Source of the DNA: Clostridiisalibacter paucivorans DSM 22131
GTDB taxonomy: Bacteria > Bacillota > Clostridia > Tissierellales > Clostridiisalibacteraceae
Reading direction: 5' to 3'
Length of the DNA stretch: 33,694 nt
Assembly (NCBI RefSeq): GCF_000620125.1
Contig: NZ_KK211076.1
Coordinates: forward strand, 1-33,694
In this document: positions 14,393 through 22,893 of the stretch, piece by piece
How the letters are laid out: each line of letters opens with the position of its first letter
How positions within the stretch are numbered: position 1 is the first letter of the stretch
Position numbers and translations under genes: made by a program
Notes under the pieces: generated by a model
Database searches by the model: none
What the model was told of the DNA's origin: nothing
Seen by the model: only the letters and a program-made list of their open reading frames with translations

Positions 14393-15580
14393 TTACTCTG
14401 TAGCATAATTATCAAAATATCCCTGCACTAAAACTACAGGAGTACCCTTGTCACCACTACCACTTGTTAAGTCACATAAGCTTCCTAATAAATCTGTAAG
14501 CTGTCTTGGTGTAGTTCCTAAAGATTCTTTTTTATTTAATAGATTCTCTCCTTTTTGTCTAATTTTTTCCTTCATTTTCTCAGTCATTTCTTCTGTATTT
14601 AATCCCACAAACTCGGTATCTGCTATATACTTTATTTTTATTTCATTTGGAGTACCTTTAAGCCCATCGGTAAAACCTGGAGAAACCACAGGGTCTGCCA
14701 ATTCCCATATCTTTCCCTTTGGGTCCTTAAATGCGCCATCTCCATACACCATAACCTCAATATGCTTTCCAGTCTTGTCCTTTAGATTCTGTTGCACTTT
14801 ATCTACAAAATCTTTTGAATCCCTGGGAAATAATTTTACCTTATCTTCTGTAGCTGTATTGGAACCCAATAGTCCATATTCTGGGTTAAATCCACTCTCT
14901 CCTATGGGCTTATCCAATATTTGATCTAATCCTAGAACTTTATCAGCACCTGCCTTTTGCAATATCTTTTTCGTTCTCTCGCTTTCATGTATATTGGCCA
15001 CGATAATATCTTTAGAATATTTTAAAGCTTTCTTAGGATCATTGCAAAGTACTATTTCTATATTATTATCTATTCCCAAACTTTTATAATATTCTACATA
15101 GTCAACACCTGTAAATGGGTGACTAACATTATTTCCAAAAAATTTTCTATATTTTTCTTCAGTCAACATATCTGAAGAAATATCTATATTCAAATCATCC
15201 ATTTTATCTATATCCATTAGGCAATTTCCAACTTCATCTGAAGGATAATTTAAAAACAAATAAACTTTTTTACCTGTTAATGCTATTCCCTTCAATACTA
15301 TAGAAAATCTATTTCTACTCAATATAGGAAACAATACCGCTATATCTCCATCAAATTTACTATTTATATCATTAGCTATTTCCTCTATTGTTACATAATT
15401 CCCTTGAGCTCTAGCCAATAAGGATTCTGTAATTCCCACTACATCCCTATCTCTAAGTGTAAATTCTCCATCTTTTGATGCTCTAATTATAGAGTCTACT
15501 ACTATATTAACTAGGTCATCTCCTTCTTTAATTATTGGAGTTCTTATCCCTCTAACTACTGTTCCAACCATTCTAGACAT
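14393..15580 (-). CDS. Coenzyme F420-0:L-glutamate ligase-like protein (CofE family)
   Basis: A 395-residue cytoplasmic protein. The N-terminus VVRGIRTPIIKEGDDLVNIVVDSI and RDRDVVGITESLLARAQGNYVT match the CofE/FbiB-type gamma-glutamyl ligase fold, as do YGDGAFKDPKGKIWELADPVVSPGFT and the C-terminal region. True CofE adds glutamates to F420-0 and is about 250 residues; this longer clostridial form has an extra central section (about 105-235). No other F420 biosynthesis gene is present here, so the substrate may be a different acid. Start at ATG 15580 with AGGAGG. A strong terminator follows. Confidence 0.75.
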   Translation of the reverse strand: MSRMVGTVVRGIRTPIIKEGDDLVNIVVDSIIRASKDGEFTLRDRDVVGITESLLARAQGNYVTIEEIANDINSKFDGDIAVLFPILSRNRFSIVLKGIALTGKKVYLFLNYPSDEVGNCLMDIDKMDDLNIDISSDMLTEEKYRKFFGNNVSHPFTGVDYVEYYKSLGIDNNIEIVLCNDPKKALKYSKDIIVANIHESERTKKILQKAGADKVLGLDQILDKPIGESGFNPEYGLLGSNTATEDKVKLFPRDSKDFVDKVQQNLKDKTGKHIEVMVYGDGAFKDPKGKIWELADPVVSPGFTDGLKGTPNEIKIKYIADTEFVGLNTEEMTEKMKEKIRQKGENLLNKKESLGTTPRQLTDLLGSLCDLTSGSGDKGTPVVLVQGYFDNYATE

Positions 15581-15682
15581 TTTCTTATTCCTCCTATGGT
15601 AAATAAAAAATTAAATATTCTTCATATTTTGCACAATGATATTATACCATTAAGATACAAAAAGTGTAACAAGAAAACCATG

Positions 15683-16141
15683 TTAATTTATCTTTTGCCT
15701 TTTAAGTAACATCTCAATATGAGGAATTCCATCTTCTAGATACTCTTTAGATACTTTTATAAATCCCAATGATTCATAAAATTCTTCTAAATAAGATTGT
15801 GCCGATATCCTTATTTTATTTTCTTTTAATTCATTAATTATGAAGTCAATAGCATTAGCCATAATATCCTTCGCAATACCTTTACCTCTAACATCTGCTG
15901 TAACTAATACCCGTCCTATTGAAACCTCCATATAAGAGACATTTTTATTGGGAATTCTTAAATACCCTATTACACGCTCATTATCCATTGCTACTAAATG
16001 ATAAGATTCTTGATCTTTTCCATCGCAATCCTGATACACACACTGTTGCTCTACTACAAAAACTTCATTCCTTATCTTCAATATATTATATAGTTCTTCT
16101 ACTGTGAGCTCTGAAAATTTTTTTATACTTATATTCACCAT
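15683..16141 (-). CDS. ElaA-type GNAT acetyltransferase
   Basis: A 152-residue protein. The N-terminal EVFVVEQQCVYQDCDGKDQESYHLVA is characteristic of the ElaA branch of GNAT proteins. The acetyl-CoA loop is IGRVLVTADVRGKGIAKDIM, and the end has FYESLGFIKVSKEYLEDGIPHIEML. The physiological substrate of the family is not known. ATG 16141 is preceded by AGGAGGT. It reads as a single gene, separated by about 100 bases from the CofE-like gene. Confidence 0.88.
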   Translation of the reverse strand: MVNISIKKFSELTVEELYNILKIRNEVFVVEQQCVYQDCDGKDQESYHLVAMDNERVIGYLRIPNKNVSYMEVSIGRVLVTADVRGKGIAKDIMANAIDFIINELKENKIRISAQSYLEEFYESLGFIKVSKEYLEDGIPHIEMLLKRQKIN

Positions 16142-16260
16142 TTTACCTCCTATATCTTATTAATATTTTAAATCCCATACATTCCATCACTAAACTAATA
16201 ACTACCACCATTAACTACTAATTTATTTTATATCTCTATTATAATAATAGCTTTAGTAAT

Positions 16261-16303
16261 AATCTATATATTTAATAAACTAATCTATATATAAACTATA
16301 TAT
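16261..16303 (+). promoter_or_regulatory. Phased short repeats upstream of the metal efflux gene
   Basis: AATCTATATAT occurs at 16261-16271 and again at 16282-16292 (21 bases apart), followed by AAACTATATAT at 16293-16303. They lie 40-80 bases before the CDF start. They could be a regulator site, but the sequence is simple and AT-rich. Confidence 0.3.
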
Positions 16304-16342
16304 GGGTAATATTATATATGAGATTATATAGGAGGGATATAT

Positions 16343-17239
16343 ATGCATAAACATCATTCCCATAATCATAATCATTCAACCACTTCAAATATAAAGATAG
16401 CTTTTTTATTAAACTTTTCATTCGCTATTATCGAGATAATAGGTGGTTTATTTATAAATAGTATCGCCATAATATCTGATGCTCTTCATGATTTAGGAGA
16501 TAGTTTTTCTTTAGGACTATCTTGGTTTCTAGATAAGTATTCTAAAAAAGATGCTAATTTAAAATACTCTTATGGATATAAAAGGTATTCCCTATTAGCA
16601 GCATTAATAAACAGTATCATTCTGATAGTAGGTTCTATTTTTATATTAAGTGAAGCTATACCTAGATTGTTAAATCCTGAACCTACAAACCCTAAAGGGA
16701 TGATAGCCTTTGCAATATTAGGTATAATAATAAATGGTCTTGCTGTGCTTAGACTCAAAAAAGGATCTTCACTAAATGAAAAGGTAGTTAGTTGGCACTT
16801 AATGGAAGATTTATTAGGATGGATTGCTGTGCTAATAGCTGGTATTGTTATGTCATTTACAAATATTTATATATTAGATCCCATATTATCAACAATTATA
16901 ACTTTGTATATCCTATTTAATGTAATAAAAAATTTAAATAAAACTTTTTCTCTCTTTCTTCAGGCAGTCCCAGAGGGATATGATCTAAGAGAAATAGAAA
17001 AAAATATATTATCTATTCGAAATGTGCTCAATACCCATCATATTCACATATGGTCTTTAGATAGCGAAAAACATGTATTCACTGCACATTTAGTAGTTAA
17101 TGACTCTACTTCATTAGAAGATATCAAAAAAATCAAGAAAAAAGTAAAGGTATATCTTCAATCCTTAGAAAATATAGAACATGTAACTTTAGAAATAGAA
17201 CAGGAAAATGAAGATTGCAGTATATCAGATGATATCTAA
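16343..17239 (+). CDS. Cation diffusion facilitator (zinc/cobalt efflux type)
   Basis: A 298-residue membrane protein with a His-rich start (HKHHSHNHNH), six hydrophobic segments and a cytoplasmic C-terminal domain. The transport-site motifs are SDALHDLGDS and WHLMEDLLGW (HxxxD in both helices), which is the Zn/Co/Cd pattern rather than the Mn or Fe pattern. The C-terminal HHIHIWSLDSEKHVFTAHLVV is the usual CDF metal-sensing domain. Family members exchange cytoplasmic divalent metal for protons. GGAGGG precedes ATG 16343. It is the only plus-strand gene in its neighbourhood; short phased repeats lie upstream. Confidence 0.92.
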   Translation: MHKHHSHNHNHSTTSNIKIAFLLNFSFAIIEIIGGLFINSIAIISDALHDLGDSFSLGLSWFLDKYSKKDANLKYSYGYKRYSLLAALINSIILIVGSIFILSEAIPRLLNPEPTNPKGMIAFAILGIIINGLAVLRLKKGSSLNEKVVSWHLMEDLLGWIAVLIAGIVMSFTNIYILDPILSTIITLYILFNVIKNLNKTFSLFLQAVPEGYDLREIEKNILSIRNVLNTHHIHIWSLDSEKHVFTAHLVVNDSTSLEDIKKIKKKVKVYLQSLENIEHVTLEIEQENEDCSISDDI

Positions 17240-17386
17240 TATCTCATATTGATCATGTCTAGATAGATCTATAACCCCATTTCCTACTTTTACAATAGGT
17301 CTAAAGGTATTGTAGGGAGAGTAGAAAAGCCATCACAAAATCATATATTTTTCAAAAAATCATTACACATATAACATAATAATGAA

Positions 17387-17429
17387 ACCCCTAATATTGT
17401 AACATTTTCCAATGTTAAACATTAGGGGT
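17387..17429 (-). terminator. Nested hairpin terminator of the amidohydrolase operon
   Basis: The outer stem is ACCCCTAAT (17387-17395) with ATTAGGGGT (17421-17429). Inside is a second stem, AACATT-TTCC-AATGTT (17401-17416). It follows the stop codon at 17454 on the minus strand; the U-tract is modest (TTTCATTATT). Confidence 0.7.
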
Positions 17430-17453
17430 CAATATTAAAATATATATTACATT

Positions 17454-18617
17454 TTATTCATTTAAAAAATCTATAGCATATTGTGCATATAGTGCAGAGC
17501 CTTTTTCCAATGCATCTTCATCCATATTGAATCTTTCATGGTGATGAGGATAGTCACACTCCTTGGCCTCATTCCTTATACCTACAAATGCTATTACTCC
17601 TGGGGCCTTTTCTAGATACATAGCAAAGTCCTCTCCCCCTGTTACCTTTTCCATCATTCCTACTGCATCAGTACCATATAACTTCTCCACAACAGTTGTG
17701 GCCAATTTAGACGCACCTTCTGTGTTTATAGTAGGAGGTGTTCCATAGGTATACTCCAACTGTGCCTCTGCTCTGTAACTATTTGCAGAATTTTTTGCTA
17801 TTCGTTCTATTACCTTAGGAAATCTACCCCTTATCTCTGGGTCAAAACATCTAGTAGTTCCTTCTAATACTGCACTACTAGATATTACATTAAATCTAGT
17901 TCCTGAATTAAATACTCCTACACTTACTACCGCTGATTGTAATGGGCTTATTTCCCTACTTACTACAGATTGCAAATCCATAACTATGGCTGAACCAGCT
18001 ACCACGGCATCTATACCTTGATGAGGCAATGAACCATGGCCTCCCAATCCCTTTACTATTATTTTAAACATATCTGCTGAAGCCATCCTAGGTCCAGCCT
18101 CTACAGATATTTTTCCATACTCTAAATCACTCCATAGATGTATACCAAAAACACCATCTACTCCGTCCATGCATCCTTCCTCTATCATCTTAGCTGCTCC
18201 TTGAGCTAACTCTTCAGCAGGTTGAAAAAAGAGTTTCACAGTACCTTCTAAATCATCTTTCACATCATTTAAAATCTTAGCTGCTCCCAATAACATAGAC
18301 GTGTGACCATCATGTCCACATGCATGCATAACACCTTCATTCTTTGACTTATACTCTACATCATTTGCTTCTGTCACTTGTAATGCATCCATGTCTGCTC
18401 TAAGTGCAACAGTTTTTCCCTTCTCTTTACCTTCTATTGTTGCAACTACACCTGTTCCAGCCATTGATACATAAGGTATTCCCATTTTATCTAATTCTTC
18501 CTTTACTCTTTTAGATGTCCTTACTTCTTCCCAACTTATCTCTGGATACATATGAAACTCTCTTCTTAAATCTATTACATAATCCTTATAATTTTTTGCC
18601 AAATTTGCTATATTCAT
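17454..18617 (-). CDS. M20D-family amidohydrolase (N-acyl-amino acid/hippurate type)
   Basis: A 387-residue cytoplasmic metal-dependent hydrolase. In numbering from the first of two adjacent ATGs: RADMDAL, HACGHDGHTSMLLG (Cys101, His103, His106), FFQPAEE (Glu136, Glu137), GIHLW (His161) and GGEDFAMY supply the binuclear metal site and catalytic acid. A dimerisation lid lies between. The family cleaves N-acyl amino acids such as hippurate, IAA-amino acids or N-acetylated substrates. ATG 18617 has the better spacing to GGGAGG; ATG 18620 would give an ATGA overlap with the upstream gene. It is the third gene of the sigma-54-driven operon. Confidence 0.92.
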   Translation of the reverse strand: MNIANLAKNYKDYVIDLRREFHMYPEISWEEVRTSKRVKEELDKMGIPYVSMAGTGVVATIEGKEKGKTVALRADMDALQVTEANDVEYKSKNEGVMHACGHDGHTSMLLGAAKILNDVKDDLEGTVKLFFQPAEELAQGAAKMIEEGCMDGVDGVFGIHLWSDLEYGKISVEAGPRMASADMFKIIVKGLGGHGSLPHQGIDAVVAGSAIVMDLQSVVSREISPLQSAVVSVGVFNSGTRFNVISSSAVLEGTTRCFDPEIRGRFPKVIERIAKNSANSYRAEAQLEYTYGTPPTINTEGASKLATTVVEKLYGTDAVGMMEKVTGGEDFAMYLEKAPGVIAFVGIRNEAKECDYPHHHERFNMDEDALEKGSALYAQYAIDFLNE

Positions 18618-19855
18618 CATTCTACCTCCCCTAAACTTAGTACTGTATTGTACATAACTTCTATACCTTTTTGTAACTCATAATAGTCAGTCCACTCTTC
18701 AGGACAATGGCTTCTACCATCTTTGCTAGGTACAAATAATAGCCCAACATCAGTTATACCTGCCATTATCATAGCATCATGTCCTGCACCACTTAACATA
18801 TCTATCTTCGAAAGACCTAATTTCTCACAGTTATTATTAAAATATCTTATTATATCAGTATTTAATTTCACTGGGTCTGCATTTAAACTTTCAAACACTG
18901 TATACTCTACAGATTTCTGTTCCTTAACCTTCTTAAGTTCTTCATGTATAAACTCTGTAATTTCATCTATACATTTACTATTTTTAGATCTTATGTCCAC
19001 CGTAAACTTCACTTCTCCTGGAACAATATTTGCTGCTCCAGGTAATATATTTAAGGTCCCCACTGTGGCCACTGAACCTTCTCCTACCTCTTTGGCCTTA
19101 TCACTTATCTTGCTTATAACTTTAGTAGCGCTATCTAATGCATCAATCCTCATAGTCATAGGTGTAGTCCCTGCATGGTCTGGTCTTCCCTTTATCACTA
19201 TATCTAACTGTTTAATTCCTACAATGTGATTTACTATACCTATATCCTTGTTTTCATGCTCTAAAATTGGTCCTTGTTCTATATGCAATTCTAGAAATGC
19301 TCTAATATCATTTGAATCTCTTTTTGCATGACCTATCTTATCTGGATCAAATCCAAATTCTTTCATAGCATCGGCTGTAGATATACCTTCCATATCTTTG
19401 TATATATCTAACTGCTCCCTAGTTATGGTACCAGCCATAGCTCTACTGCCAAAAAGACCACTTCCAAACCTTCCCCCTTCTTCTTCTATCATTGCAATAA
19501 ATTCTACAGGGTATTTAAGTTTTATATTTTTTTCTTTAATGACTCTAGCTGTTTCCAATGCAGCAACTACACCTGCATTGCCATCAAAATTTCCTCCATT
19601 TTTAACAGAATCATAATGGGAACCTAACATTATTATAGGGCCATCTTTAATGCTACCTTCTAATCTCCCTATTATTGTACAAGCTTCATCCTCATATACT
19701 TGAAGTCCTATTTTTTTCATTTCTCCCTTTATATATGCCCTTGCCTGTTTATCTTCTTCTGTTAAAGAAAATCTAGTAAGACCCTCTCCTGGAGTACTGT
19801 TAAATTGTCCCAATGTCTCAATATCTTTCTTAATTCTCTCTAATCTAGTATCCAT
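18617..19855 (-). CDS. Zn-dependent M20 amidase, N-carbamoyl-L-amino acid hydrolase/allantoate amidohydrolase type
   Basis: About 412 residues. Motifs in order are GSHYDSVKNGGNFDGNAGV, EEEGGRFGSGLFGSRAM, LELHIEQGPILE, a lid domain with GRPDHAGTTPMTMR and, near the end, GAGHDAMIMA. These are the binuclear metal ligands and substrate-gate motifs of the AllC/HyuC/beta-ureidopropionase group. Members hydrolyse carbamoyl or ureido groups with release of ammonia and CO2; the exact substrate is not fixed by sequence. The frame extends to ATG 19897, but AGGAGG directly before ATG 19855 decides the start, placing it 14 bases after the permease stop. Confidence 0.9.
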   Translation of the reverse strand: MDTRLERIKKDIETLGQFNSTPGEGLTRFSLTEEDKQARAYIKGEMKKIGLQVYEDEACTIIGRLEGSIKDGPIIMLGSHYDSVKNGGNFDGNAGVVAALETARVIKEKNIKLKYPVEFIAMIEEEGGRFGSGLFGSRAMAGTITREQLDIYKDMEGISTADAMKEFGFDPDKIGHAKRDSNDIRAFLELHIEQGPILEHENKDIGIVNHIVGIKQLDIVIKGRPDHAGTTPMTMRIDALDSATKVISKISDKAKEVGEGSVATVGTLNILPGAANIVPGEVKFTVDIRSKNSKCIDEITEFIHEELKKVKEQKSVEYTVFESLNADPVKLNTDIIRYFNNNCEKLGLSKIDMLSGAGHDAMIMAGITDVGLLFVPSKDGRSHCPEEWTDYYELQKGIEVMYNTVLSLGEVE

Positions 19856-19868
19856 GTTTTTCCTCCTC

Positions 19869-21053
19869 TTATAGCATCTTGACAAATATACCTGCAATAA
19901 CTACAGATACAATAGTTACTGAAGTAAATCCACCTACAAGCATCTTAGGCAACATCTGATCCATAAGGTACTCTCTCTCTTCATCAGTCTCTGCTAATGC
20001 CTTTGAGGCCTCTTCCGTCAACACATAGTTTGGTGGAAATCCATATAGTGCTGTAAGGGCTGTTGCAAATGCCATTTCCTTAGAATATCCCATCTTTTTA
20101 CCTGCCAACATAGAGAATATTGCCATCCCTGTAACCCCTAGAATGATTATTCCCAATAGGGGTAATACTATCTCTGCCAGCATACTTGGAGTAGCCTTAG
20201 CTAATTGGGCAAATATATACGCCATCAATGATGTCATTAACCATCCAAAGGAGCCTGATAAATTTAGTGGCTTCCTTTCTAAAAATCCTATTTCAGATGC
20301 TATAACTCCAAATATAAGACAGACAACATATTTAGAAACAACCTCATTGGTTACAGAAGCAAATGACACTGCTGCCCATGCCACTAATCCCAATTTAGCT
20401 AAATACATATATATAGTTTGATATTTTTGTGGAAGGGGAGGAAAGATTTTAAATTTACTTTTAGTCTCCACTACCTCCTCAGATTTAGATTGAGTAACAG
20501 TTTGAGCATTTCCACTTCTAAATATCTTCAAAAGCCTCTTTCCTTCTTTTTTTAGACAATATGCGGTCAATGGATATCCTGCAAAACCTTGCATAACATA
20601 CATTACTATTGCCAATACTCCAAGGTCCTCTAGTCCCTTAGCTGCAGCTGCATCAGACATCATTATTGCAGCTACTATACCACCACTCAATGGTGGCGTT
20701 GCAGCAACCACTGTCTCCCAACCAAATAATAGTCTTCCGATGGTCAATGTAGTAATACATAATCCAATAATTCCAATCAATGATATGGATATAGTCTTCC
20801 ATTGACCTAGCAATTCACTAATGCTCATCATAGTTCCCATATGAGTGATAAGTAGATACATAGCTAATAATGCCATGGGCATTCCCAGACTAGATATATC
20901 CACTAAATCCTTAGGAAATATAGTCCAAAATCCCAATAAAAATAGTACTGCGGAAACAAATACTGATGGTATAAATGCCTTTGTCTTGGCAGATATCACA
21001 TCTCCCACTGCCAATACAACTAAAATAATACAAAACGCCATAATAATACTCAT
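19869..21053 (-). CDS. Polytopic permease, possibly GltS/ion-transporter-superfamily like
   Basis: A 394-residue protein with about ten hydrophobic segments and a charged cytoplasmic loop near 185-210 (KSEEVVETKSKFK). The first half contains a Gly-rich PPLSGGIVAAIMMSDAAAAKGLEDLG re-entrant-looking segment, followed by MQGFAGYPLTAYCLKKEGKRLL. The second half has GVTGMAIFSMLAGKKMGYSKEMAFATALTALYGFPPNY, a likely inverted-repeat counterpart. The pattern recalls sodium:glutamate symporters. As first gene of the operon with two amidases, it probably imports their substrate. Start at ATG 21053 with AAGGAGGG. Confidence 0.7.
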   Translation of the reverse strand: MSIIMAFCIILVVLAVGDVISAKTKAFIPSVFVSAVLFLLGFWTIFPKDLVDISSLGMPMALLAMYLLITHMGTMMSISELLGQWKTISISLIGIIGLCITTLTIGRLLFGWETVVAATPPLSGGIVAAIMMSDAAAAKGLEDLGVLAIVMYVMQGFAGYPLTAYCLKKEGKRLLKIFRSGNAQTVTQSKSEEVVETKSKFKIFPPLPQKYQTIYMYLAKLGLVAWAAVSFASVTNEVVSKYVVCLIFGVIASEIGFLERKPLNLSGSFGWLMTSLMAYIFAQLAKATPSMLAEIVLPLLGIIILGVTGMAIFSMLAGKKMGYSKEMAFATALTALYGFPPNYVLTEEASKALAETDEEREYLMDQMLPKMLVGGFTSVTIVSVVIAGIFVKML

Positions 21054-21122
21054 TCAATTCCCTCCTTGAATTGTTGGAATTTGTTAAATTTTTAAAAAAT
21101 TATTGTAATTACTGTTATATAA

Positions 21123-21141
21123 CAAGCAATATATGTGCCAA
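21123..21141 (-). promoter_or_regulatory. Sigma-54 (-24/-12) promoter of the permease-amidase operon
   Basis: On the minus strand TTGGCAC-ATATA-TTGCTTG matches the consensus TGGCAC-N5-TTGC, with GG and GC ten bases apart as required. It lies about 70-90 bases before the permease start. A sigma-54 activator gene is encoded directly upstream. Confidence 0.85.
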
Positions 21142-21150
21142 CATTACAGA

Positions 21151-21195
21151 AAAACCTTAGACATTAGTATATAAGCCATCTCTGTCTAAGGTTTT
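21151..21195 (-). promoter_or_regulatory. Dyad upstream of the sigma-54 promoter (possible activator site)
   Basis: AAAACCTTAGACA (21151-21163) and TGTCTAAGGTTTT (21183-21195) form a perfect 13-bp inverted repeat with a 19-base gap, centred about 60 bases before the expected start of transcription. It may be the upstream activator sequence. Alternatively it is a second terminator for the activator gene. Confidence 0.5.
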
Positions 21196-21221
21196 CATAT
21201 AATTAATATTTCATAATAAAA

Positions 21222-21246
21222 AAAGTGATGAATTTCTTCATCACTT
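21222..21246 (-). terminator. Intrinsic terminator of the sigma-54 activator gene
   Basis: On the minus strand AAGTGATGAA-GAAA-TTCATCACTT is followed by TTTTTATT. It lies 17 bases after the stop codon. A partial extra copy of AAGTGATGAA overlaps the stop codon itself (near 21260-21269). Confidence 0.85.
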
Positions 21247-21262
21247 CAGATGAATTTTTTCA

Positions 21263-22672
21263 TCACTTTCTATTTTTTATCTTTTTCAATTTTTTAACTA
21301 CAGTTGACTGATCAATTCCCAATACTTGAGCAATCTTTCTTGTAGTCTTATATTCTTCTAAAGCCTTTAATAATAATTGAGTCTCCACTTGAGTAGTAGC
21401 TTCTTTGAGAGGCATAATATTTTTAACTTCTATATCATATTTTTCATTGAAATTACCCAATGTATTGTACACATAAGAACCTTGTATACAATCTTTGTCA
21501 CAGGTGATTAATAATCGCTCTATAGTGTTCTCTAACTCTCTAATATTACCTGGCCAATCATAACTATTTAATACATCATATGCCTCTGATGTAAGTCTTT
21601 TATTCATGCAGTGTTTTTTATTATACTTTTCAACAAAAAAATATGTCAATAGAGGAATATCCTTTTTTCTATCTCTTAATGGAGGTATTTTAACTGGAAG
21701 TACATTTAATCTATAATACAAATCCTCTCTAAAATTACCTTCATAGACCATATTTTTTAAATCCTTATTTGTAGCAGCCAATATCCTTACATCTACTTTT
21801 ATTGGACTAGAACCTCCAACTCTATATATTTCTTGATGCTCTAAGGCATGAAGCAATTTAACTTGTAAATGTATTGGAACCTCTCCTATCTCATCTAAAA
21901 ATATGGTCCCATGATTTGCTATTTCAAAAAATCCCTTTTTGCCTAATTTACTGGCCCCAGTAAATGCCCCTTCATCATATCCAAATAGTTCTGATTCCAT
22001 AAGATTCTCAGGTATTGCTCCACAATTTATATGTACAAATGGTTTATCTCTCCTTTTACTTATATTGTGTATGGTCTTAGCTATAAGGGTCTTTCCAACG
22101 CCAGTTTCTCCTTGTAATAGCACTGTTGCATTTACATTGGCAACTTGATTAACTAAAGTCATCACTCGTTTCATTTCCAATGTTTCTCCATATACTAACT
22201 TATTTTCTATCTCTTGTTTCTTTTGAAATTCTCTTCTATACCATTCTATTTGTTCTTCCGTTTCTTTCAGCCTATTCTTAATCTTTTCTATCTCTGTTAC
22301 ATCTTTTGCAACATTGATTATCCTCTTAAGTTTTCCTTTTTCATTAAACATGGGGATACCTATAACCATAAATCTTCTACCTGTTGCAGTAGTTTGCAAT
22401 GCTGTTTCTTTTTTGCTAGTTTTCATAACCATAGCAGTCATGGACTCATCTATTAATCCAATCTTTTCAACATCTATGGCACTACTTCCTATTATTTTAT
22501 CTTCTGAAACTCCAAAGTTTTTTTCTGTCCCTTTGCTTACCTTCAAAAAAACTCCTTTTTCATCTGCTATACTTATATGATCATAGGTTATATCAAAAAT
22601 TAATTTAAATTCATCATAAGCTTCTTTATAAAATTCCAATTTTTGCAATATTCTATCTTCTTGAAATTCCAT
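21263..22672 (-). CDS. Sigma-54-dependent activator with PAS sensor
   Basis: A 469-residue protein. Residues about 15-135 form a PAS domain (FDITYDHISIADEKGVFLKVSKGTEKNFG, then INVAKDVTEIEKI), followed by a coiled-coil linker. The AAA+ domain (about 160-390) has Walker A GETGVGKT, the sigma-54 contact loop GAFTGA near 235, Walker B GTIFLDEIGEVP and the arginine-finger region FREDLYYRLNVLPVKIPPLRDR. The C-terminus (about 430-469) is a Fis-type helix-turn-helix (TTRKIAQVLGIDQSTVVKKLKK). The architecture is that of RocR/PrdR-like regulators of amino-acid catabolism. The adjacent -24/-12 promoter makes the permease-amidase operon its probable target. Confidence 0.95.
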   Translation of the reverse strand: MEFQEDRILQKLEFYKEAYDEFKLIFDITYDHISIADEKGVFLKVSKGTEKNFGVSEDKIIGSSAIDVEKIGLIDESMTAMVMKTSKKETALQTTATGRRFMVIGIPMFNEKGKLKRIINVAKDVTEIEKIKNRLKETEEQIEWYRREFQKKQEIENKLVYGETLEMKRVMTLVNQVANVNATVLLQGETGVGKTLIAKTIHNISKRRDKPFVHINCGAIPENLMESELFGYDEGAFTGASKLGKKGFFEIANHGTIFLDEIGEVPIHLQVKLLHALEHQEIYRVGGSSPIKVDVRILAATNKDLKNMVYEGNFREDLYYRLNVLPVKIPPLRDRKKDIPLLTYFFVEKYNKKHCMNKRLTSEAYDVLNSYDWPGNIRELENTIERLLITCDKDCIQGSYVYNTLGNFNEKYDIEVKNIMPLKEATTQVETQLLLKALEEYKTTRKIAQVLGIDQSTVVKKLKKIKNRK

Positions 22673-22893
22673 TCACATTCCACCCTCTAGCATTAATAAT
22701 CTTAATTATTAACTTATAGTAAAACTAATAATATTGCAAGGACAATCTAGATTTATTCCTTATATATTATATATATTTTCTTAAAATTTTCTTTAGAAGT
22801 AATTTAGTCATATCTAATCATTGTATTAGCAATTAGATTGAAGGGCACACTATTTAATAAAATATAAATGCCTAATCCACATCCTCTAGGAGC

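Noticed and set aside
17240-17386. A short gene between the CDF and amidohydrolase genes
   Set aside because: No frame with a ribosome-binding site of useful length; only the nested terminator beyond it was convincing.
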